64,000 nucleotides of DNA from NCBI RefSeq assembly GCF_027596085.1, contig NC_072467.1, positions 1,462,361-1,526,360 of the forward strand. The letters are read 5' to 3'. Of the stretch, positions 12,901 through 22,173 are shown in pieces. The position numbers and the translations under genes are program-made. The stretch's first letter is position 1, and each line of letters starts with the position of its first letter. The DNA comes from Anoplopoma fimbria (taxonomy: Eukaryota > Chordata > Actinopteri > Perciformes > Anoplopomatidae). The notes below the pieces were generated by a model. The model searched no databases and was not told the origin of the DNA. It saw nothing but the letters and a program-made list of their open reading frames with translations.

Positions 12901-14684
12901 CTCTGAAAACTTTTATTCTTAATTCCACAGATATAGACTTCCTTTTAAGTCCTGAATGATATCTGGCAGAATCAAAAATTCAAAGTACATGTCTGCCTTC
13001 TAATGCATTTCGTCAGGTATTACAGAGAGGGCTCCCGTTGTGAGAAATGTGACCAGTCCTGTGAGCAATGTACAGGACCAGGTCCTGAGTCCTGCAGGGC
13101 CTGTTCACCTCCTCTTCTGGAGCTGCAAGGCACCAAGCTTTGTGTTGAGCACTGCCCACACCGCTTCTATCAACTTAACTACATCTGCAAACAGTGCCAC
13201 ACTAGCTGTCAGACCTGCACAGGTACAGATGATGGATATATTAACTGCAGCTTTGTCTCCTCCACCTCTTGTCAATATTGAACCTTCTCTTTTGACTTAT
13301 TATTTCCTTGTTATTTGCAGATGCCTTGCCCCAGAGATGTCTGACGTGCGACTGGGGCAGCACTTTAAAGGACAAAGTCTGCTATCCACATTGTGAGGAG
13401 GGGCGGTACTTTTCTGAAAAGGTGTAATTATTATAATCTTAATATCCAACGGCACACATTACTTTCTCACTAAATCAGTGCACTGCTTCATTGTAATAGG
13501 GGATCAACTTTGGTTGCTAAATCTATAAATGAGATACTGCTGATGTCCTTTGTATGCGTTATGAAATCATAATTAAGTACATTTTGACATTTGTTTTAAT
13601 CAGCTTCTTACTATAAATCTGCCAAACAAGGTGTTTTCTGAAGTCTGTATAATATGATGTGTAGGCCAGGATATCTCTGCAGCTAGACCATATTGAATTT
13701 AAAATGTTAATTTCACACTCATTTTGCCTTAAACAAATATTGCGCCTCCTGCGATTTAGAAAATTCAAGTTTTTCACATTGCAATTTTGGTAAAATTTTG
13801 AGTAACTGTTCAGCCCTATTTGGACGGGTTCTTTTAATCATATGGAGCATCTTTCTGCAATTGGAAACACAAAGTGCGGACGGATAGCACAATTCAGATA
13901 TCAATATAAGGCACATCTGTACAAATTGGTTTTCACTCTCTGTTCCAAACAGTACACATTACTGACTGCTCTAATGTCTACAACTGTCATGTTTTTCTTT
14001 GATGTGCCCAGTACAAATAAAATATATGATTTCTGAAATTGTACCATTGCAGGAAACCTGTGAGCCATGCGACGGCTCCTGTAGGCATTGCACCGGCCCC
14101 AGACCCGACCAGTGTCTGACTTGTCACCAGGATTCTGCTCTTCATGCTGTGGAGAACCGCTGTGCCCGCTGCTGTCAGGCTGGAGAGAATGACACAGATT
14201 GCTGTGTTTGTGACAGCCGCTCAGGTAGAGACCCTGCCTATCATAACAATCATAGGATAGTTTTGATGTGACTATCCACTAAAAGCAGTTTTTTGTTCTA
14301 GCTCTGTGTGTGGAGGCCCCCAAACCCAAGTCAGGAGAGGATCAGGTAACAGACCTGAATGTGTCTTCTAGAGCTCTGAAGCACACCTCAGCTGGCCTTC
14401 CTATTGCCCTGCTGCTAGCACTGGGGTTGGCTCTGGCTGTGTTTGCCTTAGTCAAGGCCCATGCCAGGAAGAGGCTTTGCTGGGGCCAAAGCTATGAGAG
14501 ACTGAGTGGCAGCGCCAGCATCAATATGCCCCACGGTGTTCCTGAGCCGGACAGTGGAGACGAGGTAGATGTGGTGTACACCAGTAGAGGTGGATCAGTA
14601 TATCGACGTTACAGCTTTATCCATGAGCAGGACACAGATGCAGACCAGGAAGTGGATGAGAGCACTTGTCTCAATCAATCTTAG
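990..14684 (+). CDS. PCSK5-like furin-repeat membrane protein, no protease domain
   Basis: Sixteen coding exons join in frame to about 963 codons: 990-1170, 2935-3138, 3224-3292, 3453-3495, 7489-7634, 8594-8785, 9874-9960, 10041-10239, 10347-10570, 10685-10927, 11719-11964, 12508-12703, 13017-13222, 13321-13421, 14053-14224, 14302-14684. The product has a hydrophobic signal peptide (about 1-19), then 16 modules of the furin-like CxxCxxxCxxC...CxxC type up to about residue 836, a membrane segment at about 867-887 ending in a basic stop-transfer, and a 76-residue tail. The tail has a YERL (YxxL) signal at 901-904 and two acidic Asp/Glu/Ser clusters. In the PCSK5 family such repeats bind cell surface or matrix, and tail acidic clusters guide Golgi/endosome recycling. 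No subtilisin catalytic domain is visible; the ATG follows an in-frame stop and has a good Kozak context (acagccATGc). Function beyond cell-surface or secretory-pathway binding is inferred. Exon 5/6 boundaries are uncertain by 3-6 bases. Confidence 0.82.
1171..2934 (+). other. Intron 1 of the furin-repeat gene
   Basis: Starts GTGAGT and ends in a pyrimidine-rich CAG. It contains a G-rich stretch near 1528-1555 and a GC-richer block at about 2225-2620, which is open for 186 codons on the minus strand (2188-2748). No second promoter is proven here. Confidence 0.6.
3293..3452 (+). other. GC-AG intron (intron 3)
   Basis: The donor is AG|GCAAGT rather than GT, matching the known GC-AG donor consensus, and the acceptor is TTTTGCACAG. 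The reading frame continues only if this GC donor is used (Thr, split Glu codon, Asp). Confidence 0.75.
4705..5290. repeat. Interspersed repeat with a perfect ERE, split by a SINE
   Basis: The left part (about 4705-4865) includes the phrase GGTGGTCAAAGGTCAAGGTC followed by a perfect AGGTCActgTGACCT palindrome at 4749-4763. The right part (about 5191-5290) resumes with a GACAATTTTACA motif. A second copy of the same family lies at about 11130-11390, where the two parts are contiguous. I recall this as a common teleost repeat; its class is not clear to me. Confidence 0.55.
4866..5192 (+). mobile_element. tRNA-derived SINE
   Basis: A perfect A box (TGGCGTAGTGG, 4874-4884) and a perfect B box (GGTTCGATACC, 4942-4952) mark a pol III tRNA-like head. 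The body holds CTTGGGCAAGACACTTAACC, and the 3' end has GTCGCTTTGGATAAAAG followed by a short TGTAATGTAATG tail. A 24-bp tandem duplication inside the head (4878 and 4902) widens the A-B spacing. It sits within another repeat, so it inserted later. Confidence 0.85.
7641..8590 (+). other. Intron 5 of the furin-repeat gene
   Basis: AT-rich intron with no recognisable repeat. Its donor is ambiguous (7635 or 7641), and its acceptor is a tandem CAGGAG, so the exon may start at 8591 or 8594. All combinations keep the frame. Confidence 0.55.
8786..9873 (+). other. Intron 6 with a degraded repeat
   Basis: Around 9010-9150 there is a degraded sequence of the GTTCAAGGACA...GGCTTGAACCCTGCTGA type that I recall from fish interspersed repeats. 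Nothing else is recognised. Confidence 0.4.
10928..11718 (+). other. Intron 10, mostly interspersed repeat
   Basis: About 11130-11390 belongs to the same family as the host repeat in intron 4, with a perfect AGGTCActgTGACCT at 11221-11235. The remainder is AT-rich and featureless. Confidence 0.55.
11965..12507 (+). other. Intron 11
   Basis: Ordinary AT-rich intron with GT and AG ends; nothing else is seen. Introns 12 (12704-13016) and 14 (13422-14052) are likewise featureless. Confidence 0.5.
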
Positions 14685-15300
14685 ATACATTGGTACCAGA
14701 TATTTAAGTGTCTGAGGAGAAGGTGAATTCAAAATAGTTTGGTCAATCTTTAGAAGAGAATGTAGTAGTATTTTGCTTTTGTATGTTGCTTTTTGATATC
14801 TTGTGTTTATTCTACTCTACAAAGTGACTGTACCTGTATAATGCACATTCTAAGTAGAGGCATTTGTGAGTAAACATTGAAAAAAATGTGTATATGTATT
14901 AAAATGGTAAACTTCTGTCAGCCTATCCTAGAGGAAGAGCTCTCTTACCTTAAGGAGACCAAGTAGGAACCCTCAGAGATTAGCAAAGCCGAACTTTGGT
15001 TTGAATGTACAATACAATCTACTTTTATTTCTTTTTTACAATAATATAAAGTTTACAAGTAATAACATTGAATAGTAAAAGGATTAAAAACGCCCTCCAT
15101 AGGACTAGGAAAAAATGTAAATAAGCAAAATGCCAAAACTCCAAAAAGGTCAGAGAGCTTAAAAAACAACAACAAATATCTTGATCCTTTGTTGTTTTCC
15201 CATATTTATACATTTTTACTTCAGCATCTCTCATCTCCAGATCCATATATGGTCAACAGCTAAAAGATTAACAAATCACTGGATTACAGTGTTTTCATCA
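14685..15300 (+). other. 3' UTR and intergenic DNA
   Basis: Follows the TAG of the furin-repeat gene. An ATTAAA at 14896-14901 is the most plausible polyadenylation signal. The rest is AT-rich with no gene. Confidence 0.4.
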
Positions 15301-15441
15301 TTTTCCTTAAGATTACATTCAATGGGTAGCCCTCCTTTGAAGGCTCCTGCCTGGCCTTCATTGGTGAAGCATCTCAACCGGATGTCTCTTAAAAGGTCGC
15401 AGTATGTACAACTTCCAACCTATGACAATAATCAGGACAGG
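15300..15441 (+). other. Possible 5' non-coding exon of the GCNT locus
   Basis: A GC-richer block ends in a strong donor (CAGG|GTAAGTAAA at 15441/15442). It lies just upstream of the duplicated GCNT unit, which begins near 15718, and downstream acceptors exist before copy 1 (CCTCAACAG, 16359) and copy 2 (GCTGTTACAG, 18556). Splicing is inferred only. Confidence 0.3.
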
Positions 15442-16184
15442 GTAAGTAAAACGAACAAATACTTTATTAACTTTACCTTTCACTGAATATGAAGGCACAT
15501 AAGATAACTAATTAAAAATACTAATTATGACTCAGGTTCCTAACACTCACTATTTGTCTCTATGATTAAAGGTTACAATTGGGGGTTACAAAAAGTGTGG
15601 GACAGTTATTAAGGTCAGACATTTGTATTTGTGTATGTTGTAAAAACCACAGAACCCATGTGGGCTCGTGCTTCAAGCCGGCTCCAATCTCGCAATGCTG
15701 AACTGTTTCCAAGTTTTTTTGTTTAATTTACATTGTTTAGTCAATAGACAGCGAAATACATAGAGAGATATATTTGGATAGGCTGTGTTTCTCGGGCATT
15801 GTGTATGACTTTTTCTTTTTGACTTGATATTAAAGAGATAATTGTTAAACAAGGAAATTATCATATACAGTAATTGAAATCTGAATGGTTTGTTATATAT
15901 ATAAAATTAAATGAAATAAAATCTTTTCTACTTGATGCCATTAGTGCACATGGAAAGCTGGCTACATTATGATGGCTGTACTGAGAATATTTACCAGTCT
16001 TAATTCTAAACCAGAGAATAATATAGGTAATGTTTATGACGGTGTACAATGAGTTTAAACAAGCCAAACAACACAGTAAATATTAACTTTCCAAGGGAAT
16101 GTCCATAACCATGACGGTAAGTCACATCCTATTCAGGATTTATTAGATAGTATGTCCCACAATGCACCACCGGCAGGCCAGTGC

Positions 16185-16303
16185 AGGCTGCTCATTACCC
16201 TTTTTAGTTGGAACACCTGTGAATGGAAGGTCTCTCAGCAAACATATCAGCAGAGAGAGCAACAAACAAAGGTGTTCCAACTTAAAAGGGTAATGAGCAG
16301 CCT
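16185..16303. mobile_element. Small inverted-repeat element (MITE-like)
   Basis: Two 34-bp arms (16185-16218 and 16270-16303) are inverted copies with one mismatch, around a 51-bp centre. The left arm begins AGGCTGCTCATTACCC. It is present upstream of GCNT copy 1 and absent from copy 2. It could be a MITE or a stable hairpin; I do not recognise the family. Confidence 0.6.
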
Positions 16304-16361
16304 CTTGTTGAGTGGTCATGTGAGCTGATATGAACTGAAATTAATCTTTACCTCAACAGAC

Positions 16362-17653
16362 ATGGCTAATGTGAGGTTGCTGAGGAGCTGGATGCTGAGG
16401 ACCCCCTTAATAATCGTCATCGGTATATTACTTTCTTTAGTCCTTTGGGAAACTGTCTTAAACAGAGAGTCATTGCCTGATCTCAAAGTACCACAGCAGT
16501 TCTCTTTAGACCTGCCTGGCTGTTTGGCTATCATCAGTGGAAATGCAGAGGGGAAGAAAAGCGAACTAGAAGTGCTTCTGGCATCCAAGAGAAGACAAAG
16601 TCTTTTATCTGAGGACTTCTACCTTAATGCGACAAAGGACTGTTCATCTTACATTGAAAAGAGAGGTTTCCTGACTGCACCTCTCAGTGAGGAGGAAAAT
16701 AATTTCCCATTGCCTACTCCATGGTGATCCACGAGAAGATAGAGATGTTTGAGCGACTTCTACGAGCTGTTTATACTCCTCAGAACATCTACTGTGTGCA
16801 TGTGGACCTGAAAGCCCCTAAAGATTTCCACAAGGCTGTGGCGGTAATTATTTCCTGCTTTCCTAACGTGTTTGTAGCCAGTAGATTAGAAAGTGTGGTA
16901 TACGCCTCATGGTCCCGAGTGCAGGCAGATTTGAACTGCATGGAAGATCTGCTGAGCTCGCAGGTCCAGTGGAGGTACCTGCTCAACACCTGTGGGTCAG
17001 ACTTCCCCATCAAAACCAATGTTGAAATGATTCGGGTACTGAAGGCCCTCAGAGGGAGGAACAGCATGGAGTCTGAGGCCACCAATGACTACAAGAAAGT
17101 CCGTTGGCTGTATCATTACAATGTAACTAATACTGTCATCAAGACAGATGTGAAGAAAAGTCCCCCACCCATCAGCAGCCCCATGTTCACAGGAAATGCT
17201 TACTTTGTGGTCACCAGAGCTTTTGTGAGACATGTGATGCAGGACAGAGAGGTTCAGCAGCTCTTTGACTGGGAGAGGGACACATTCAGCCCTGACGAGC
17301 ACTTGTGGGCCACTCTACAGCGAATGCCCTCTGTTCCTGGATCAATGCCCGCCAACATCAAGTATGATGTGTCAGACATGCAAGCCCTCGCTCGTGTGGT
17401 GAAGTGGAGCTATCTAGCAGGAGACGTGAGAAATGGAGCTCCGTACTATCACTGCATGGGCGCTTACAGAAGAACAGTCTGTGTGTACGGAACCGGTGAC
17501 CTCCCGTGGCTCCTGAGACAACATCAGCTGTTTGCAAATAAGTTTGATCCTGAGGTTGATGATATCGCCATTAGATGTATTGAGTCAGTTCTGCGTTGGA
17601 AAGCTTCCGGCCATGACCCACTGTATACAGATCAATATTCCACCCTTTTGTAA
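16362..17653 (+). pseudogene. GCNT3-like copy 1, frameshifted
   Basis: A second copy of the intact gene at 18650-19942, also without introns in the coding part. Compared with that copy, one C is missing from a CCCC run near 16706-16708. This ends the first frame at a TGA by 16727, after about 121 codons; the rest of the enzyme stays open in another frame to 17653. The split falls early in the catalytic region, so the product would keep only the membrane anchor and stem. Other changes include Gln to Leu in the YCVHVDxKAP motif and Pro to His in PYYxCMG. The donor-site motif SPDEHLW and all later cysteines remain. The decay looks recent; a sequencing error in the C run is the alternative explanation. 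A poly(A) signal AATAAA lies at 17960-17965. Confidence 0.85.
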
Positions 17654-18079
17654 AGAGTGTTAAGTGAAATGTAAAGAAAATGTTTCCATTTCAAAGTTTG
17701 TAATTAGGACAGGTAAATACTATAGAAACCATAATATCTTATACTATATCGTCAAAGATCTTCTACTGAAATGTCTAATTCTTTTTCTATTCATATTATG
17801 TATCTTGTGTTGGGATTTTTTTTATTCTGTGGCTGTTAATGTTACTATCAGATTATCATTGTTATCTATCATCTATATTATTCATTCTTATTATTTCCAC
17901 TATATTATGTATCTTGCTATGTCATTTTTTCATAATATTCTAATTCTTTATATGATTTCAATAAAATCTGTATTTGTATGATCTCCCAGATAATTTTTTT
18001 GTGTTTGGTCACTAATTATATCCAAAATTTATATTCTACCCCTATTGTTACACGGCAAAACTGGTACTAAATGCACCTT
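17654..18079 (+). other. 3' UTR of GCNT copy 1 and duplication junction
   Basis: AT-rich 3' flank with AATAAA at 17960-17965. The stretch 17730-18073 reappears at 24410-24802. At 18073-18079 the end of unit 1 meets the start of unit 2. Confidence 0.7.
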
Positions 18080-18649
18080 GTTTAATTTACATTGTTTAGT
18101 CAATAGACAGCGAAATACATAGAGAGATATATTTGGATAGGCTGTGTTTCTCGGGCATTGTGTATGACTTTTTCTTTTTGACTTGATATTAAAGAGATAA
18201 TTGTTAAACAAGGAAATTATCATATACAGTAATTGAAATCTGAATGGTTTGTTATAAATATGAAATAAAATCTTTTCTACTTGATGCCATTAGTGCACAT
18301 GGAAAGCTGGCTACATTATGATGGCTGTACTGAGAATATTTACCAGTCTTAATTCTAAACCAGAGACAAATATAGGTAATGTTTATGACGGTGTACAATG
18401 AGTTTAAACAAGCCAAACAACACAGTAAATATTAACTTTCCAAGGGAACGTCCATAACCATGACTGTGTCACATCCTATTCAGGATTTATTAGATAGTAT
18501 GTTACACAAGATCCTTCCACACCTCACTTTGACACACCTTCTGTGTGGCTGTTACAGATTGTGGTCATAAAAACCAATGTCACACTGATAAAAGTTTAAC
18601 TTGCACGGAAGACAAGGTTACCTGTGTTGAGGTTTCCTCAAGTAAGGAC
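18080..18649 (+). other. 5' flank of GCNT copy 2
   Basis: 18080-18502 copies 15720-16155. From 18503 to 18648 the sequence is unrelated to the corresponding part of copy 1. It contains an acceptor-like GGCTGTTACAG at 18546-18556, so a 5' UTR exon could start at 18557. It is open in frame with the ATG, but only from a GTG, so I do not extend the protein. Confidence 0.6.
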
Positions 18650-19942
18650 ATGGCTAATGCGAGGTTGCTGAGGAGCCGGATGCTGAGGACCCCCTTAATA
18701 ATCGTCATCGGTACATTACTTTCTTTTGTCCTTTGGGAAACTGCCTTAAACAGAGAGTCATTGCCTGATCTCAAAGTACCACAGCAGTTCTCTTTAGACC
18801 TGCCTGGCTGTTTGGCTATCATCAGTGGAAACGCAGAGGGGAAGAAAAGCGAACTAGAAGTGCTTCTGGCATCCAAGAGAAGACAAAGTCTTTTATCTGA
18901 GGACTTCTACCTTAATGCGACAAAGGACTGTTCATCTTACATTGAAAAGAGAGGTTTCCTGACTGCACCTCTCAGTGAGGAGGAAAATAATTTCCCCATT
19001 GCCTACTCCATGGTGATCCACGAGAAGATAGAGATGTTTGAGCGACTTCTACGAGCTGTTTATACTCCTCAGAACATCTACTGTGTGCATGTGGACCAGA
19101 AAGCCCCTAAAGATTTCCACAAGGCTGTGGCGGTAATTATTTCCTGCTTTCCTAACGTGTTTGTAGCCAGTAGATTAGAAAGTGTGGTATACGCCTCATG
19201 GTCCCGAGTGCAGGCAGATTTGAACTGCATGAAAGATCTGCTGAGCTCGCAGGTCCAGTGGAGGTACCTGCTCAACACCTGTGGGTCAGACTTCCCCATC
19301 AAAACCAATGTTGAAATGATTCGGGTACTGAAGGCCCTCAGAGGGAGGAACAGCATGGAGTCTGAGGCCACCAATGACTACAAGAAAGGCCGTTGGCTGT
19401 ATCATTACAATGTAACTAATACTGTCATCAAGACAGATGTGAAGAAAAGTCCCCCACCCATCAGCAGCCCCATGTTCACAGGAAATGCTTACTTTGTGGT
19501 CACCAGAGCTTTTGTGAGACATGTGATGCAGGACAGAGAGGTTCAGCAGCTCATTGACTGGGAGAGGGACACATTCAGCCCTGACGAGCACTTGTGGGCC
19601 ACTCTACAGCGAATGCCCTCTGTTCCTGGATCAATGCCCGCCAACATCAAGTATGATGTGTCAGACATGCAAGCCCTCGCTCGTGTGGTGAAGTGGAGCT
19701 ATCTAGCAGGAGACGTGAGAAATGGAGCTCCGTACTATCCCTGCATGGGCGCTTACAGAAGAGCAGTCTGTGTGTACGGAGCCGGTGACCTCCCGTGGCT
19801 CCTGAGACAACATCAGCTGTTTGCAAATAAGTTTGATCCTGAGGTTGATGATATCGCCATTAGATGTATTGAGTCAGTTCTGCGTTGGAAAGCTTCCGGC
19901 CATGACCCACTGTATACAGATCAATATTCCACCCTTTTGTAA
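18650..19942 (+). CDS. gcnt3: Beta-1,6-N-acetylglucosaminyltransferase (GCNT3-like)
   Basis: Intact single coding exon of 430 codons, close to the usual 428-440 for GCNT1/GCNT3. It is a type II Golgi membrane enzyme of glycosyltransferase family 14. It has a short basic cytosolic tail (1-13), a membrane anchor at about 14-32, a stem, then the catalytic domain. Family motifs visible are [51 protein letters not shown] and GAGDLPWLL; the Glu at codon 313 in SPDEH corresponds to the catalytic base of core-2 enzymes. The expected role is to add GlcNAc in beta-1,6 linkage to core 1 (and perhaps core 3) O-glycans on mucins. The ATG is in the same place as in copy 1. The name gcnt3 rests on the BNIP2 neighbour; gcnt1 or gcnt4 are alternatives. 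Its own 3' UTR has been displaced to 24410-24802. Confidence 0.85.
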   Translation: MANARLLRSRMLRTPLIIVIGTLLSFVLWETALNRESLPDLKVPQQFSLDLPGCLAIISGNAEGKKSELEVLLASKRRQSLLSEDFYLNATKDCSSYIEKRGFLTAPLSEEENNFPIAYSMVIHEKIEMFERLLRAVYTPQNIYCVHVDQKAPKDFHKAVAVIISCFPNVFVASRLESVVYASWSRVQADLNCMKDLLSSQVQWRYLLNTCGSDFPIKTNVEMIRVLKALRGRNSMESEATNDYKKGRWLYHYNVTNTVIKTDVKKSPPPISSPMFTGNAYFVVTRAFVRHVMQDREVQQLIDWERDTFSPDEHLWATLQRMPSVPGSMPANIKYDVSDMQALARVVKWSYLAGDVRNGAPYYPCMGAYRRAVCVYGAGDLPWLLRQHQLFANKFDPEVDDIAIRCIESVLRWKASGHDPLYTDQYSTLL

Positions 19943-19973
19943 AGAGTGTTAAGTGAAATGTAAAGAAAATGTA

Positions 19974-20168
19974 CGTCATCGGTACATTACTTTCTTTTGT
20001 CCTTTGGGAAACTGCCTTAAACAGAGAGTCATTGCCTGATCTCAAAGTACCACAGCAGTTCTCTTTAGACCTGCCTGGCTGTTTGGCTATCATCAGTGGA
20101 AACGCAGAGGGGAAGAAAAGCGAACTAGAAGTGCTTCTGGCATCCAAGAGAAGACAAAGTCTTTTATC
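19974..20168 (+). pseudogene. Third partial GCNT copy (195-bp fragment)
   Basis: Matches 18703-18897 of copy 2, including copy-2-specific bases (GGTACATTACTTTC where copy 1 has GGTATATTAC). It covers part of the membrane anchor and stem only, lacks a start codon and runs out at CTTTTATC. It lies 31 bp after the copy 2 stop codon and is at the left edge of the 4.4-kb insertion. Confidence 0.9.
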
Positions 20169-20460
20169 ATTATGTTTTTATTATGGCAACATAATGTTTG
20201 TATTTTTGTTGAGTAAAAACAAAAAAGTTAAATATCTTTTTATTGTATTAAGATTAATTTCATGAAATATATTAATATATTAATCATTTTATATTTAAAT
20301 TCTCATGTAGACTGTGTTTGATTTATGTACATTTAATTTATAGATTTATTATTTATTTACCTTTGGCATAAAAAACCTATTGTTGTGTCTCCTTCATTGT
20401 CAATAAAGTTATCTTTGAATTGAAAAGCTTTATTTATTCATCTCTCCATTGACCCCCTGC
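20169..20460 (+). other. AT-rich 3'-UTR-like segment with poly(A) signal
   Basis: Unrelated to the copy 1 3' flank. AATAAA at 20402-20407 followed by a T-rich stretch could serve as a new polyadenylation site for copy 2. Confidence 0.4.
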
Positions 20461-20491
20461 TCTTTGGTGCAGAGGCGACGTAACGACGTAA

Positions 20492-20507
20492 TGACGTCAT
20501 GACGTCA
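20492..20507. promoter_or_regulatory. Two abutting CRE sites
   Basis: Two perfect TGACGTCA palindromes sit end to end (20492-20499 and 20500-20507), preceded by further ACGT cores in a CpG-rich patch from 20472. TGACGTCA is the CREB/ATF consensus. No gene follows it closely, so a role is unproven. Confidence 0.45.
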
Positions 20508-20512
20508 TGTTG

Positions 20513-20692
20513 CCAGACCTGTCTGTCTGTCTGCTCAGACTCAGACACAGACCTGTCTGTCTGTCTGCTCAGACTCAGACACTGACCTGTCTGTCTGTCT
20601 GCTCAGACACTGACCTGTCTGTCTGTCTGCTCAGACTCAGACACTGACCTGTCTGTCTGTCTGCTCAGACACAGACCTGTCTGTCTGCTCCA
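20513..20692. repeat. Minisatellite (CTGTCTGTCTGCTCAGAC type)
   Basis: Five tandem units of an ACCTGTCTGTCTGTCTGCTC core followed by one or two CAGAC blocks, with unit lengths of about 22 and 32 bp. Confidence 0.9.
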
Positions 20693-20714
20693 TGAATGAG
20701 GTCATCAATGTGTT

Positions 20715-21780
20715 CATTAGAAGATGTTAAAATATGAAGAGAAATACTTAAAATAATATGTATGTAAATATTTAGAGAAATATAGTACATAATAAATAAA
20801 ATATGTGGAAATATTCATATAAATACATAAAATAAATAAATAAGTACATTTATAATGTGGAAATATAAATAAAAATAAATAAAATAATAAATAAGTGAAT
20901 TACAATATGTTAAAATATAAAGAGAAATACATAAAATAATAAATGAGTAAATTAAAATATGAAGAGAAATACATTAAATAATATGTATGTAAATATTTAG
21001 AGAAATATAGTTCATAATAAATAAATAAAATTTGTGGAAATATTCATATAAATACATAAAATAAATAAATAAGTAAATTTATAATGTGGAAATATAGATA
21101 TAAATAAATAAAATAATAAATAAGTGAATTAAAATATGTTAAAATATAAAGAGAAATACTTAAAATAATATGTATGTAAATATTTAGAGAAATACAGTAA
21201 ATAATAATAAATAACATTTGTGGAAATATTCATATAAATACATTAAATAAATAAGTACATTTATAATGTGGAAATATAAATAAAAATAAATAAAATAATA
21301 AGTGAATTAAAATGTGTTAAAATATAAAGAGAAATACATAAAATAATAAATGAGTAAATTAAAATATGAAGAGAAATACATTAAATAATATGTATGTAAA
21401 TATTTGGAGAAATATAGTACATAATAAATTAAAAAAATATGTGGAAATATTCATATAAATACATAAAATAAGTAAATTTATAATGTGGAAATAAAAATAA
21501 ATAAAATAATAAGTAAGTGAATTAAAATATGTTAAAATATAAAGAGAAATACTTAAAATAATATGTATGTACATATTTAGAGAAATAAAGTAAGTAATAA
21601 ATAAATAACATTTGTGGAAATATTCATATAAATACATTAAATAAATAAATAAGTACATTTATAATGTGGAAATATAAATAAAATAATAAATAAGTGAATT
21701 ACAATATGTTAAAATATAAAGAGAAATACATAAAATAATAAATGAGTAAATTTATAATGTGGAAATATTTAGAGAAATAA
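20715..21780. repeat. AT-rich higher-order tandem repeat
   Basis: Units of about 175-230 bp start near 20728, 20957, 21141, 21361 and 21534 with an AAAATAT(G/A)AAGAGAAATAC phrase. Each holds TATGTATGTAAATATTTAG and TTATAATGTGGAAATA phrases. Units differ by small indels of AAATA-type steps. Confidence 0.9.
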
Positions 21781-21783
21781 AAA

Positions 21784-22140
21784 AGGGTTAAACCAGGTTA
21801 ACAGGACTAGAGAGGAGTAAAGGGTTAACCCTCTTAACTCCTCTCTAGTCCTGTTGACCCGGTTGAACCCTTTCCTCCTCTCTAGTCCCGTTGACCCGGT
21901 TTAACCCTTTCCTCCTCTCTAGTCCCGTTGACCCGGTTGAACCCTTTCCTCCTCTCTAGTCCCGTTGACCCGGTTGAACCCTTTCCTCCTCTCTAGTCCC
22001 GTTGACCCGGTTGAACCCTTTCCTCCTCTCTAGTCCCGTTGACCCGGTTGAACCCTTTCCTCCTCTCTAGTCCCGTTGACCCGGTTGAACCCTTTCCTCC
22101 TCTCTAGTCCCGTTGACCCGGTTTAACCCTTTCCTCCTCT
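21784..22140. repeat. 37-bp minisatellite with an inverted first unit
   Basis: About eight 37-bp units of the form GAACCCTTTCCTCCTCTC plus TAGTCCCGTTGACCCGGTT. The first unit (about 21785-21827) is inverted relative to the rest, so it and the next unit can form a hairpin of about 40-bp arms. Confidence 0.9.
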
Positions 22141-22173
22141 CTGATTCATATTCATTGTGGTCTTTGTCCCTCA

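Larger units (their letters stand above)
15718..18073 (+). repeat. Tandem duplication unit 1 (GCNT copy 1)
   Basis: The 5' flank at 15718-16155 repeats at about 18077-18502. The coding region and the 3' flank (17730-18073) repeat at 18650-19942 and about 24410-24802. Similarity is near-identical apart from small indels and the replaced interval just before each ATG. Confidence 0.9.

Noticed and set aside
16721..17653. A separate 310-codon gene starting inside GCNT copy 1
   Set aside because: It is the downstream part of the frameshifted copy; its ATG is an internal Met in the intact copy.
18545..18649. 35-codon N-terminal extension of GCNT copy 2
   Set aside because: It starts at a GTG, is absent from copy 1, and would precede the type II membrane anchor; the ATG at 18650 matches the family start.
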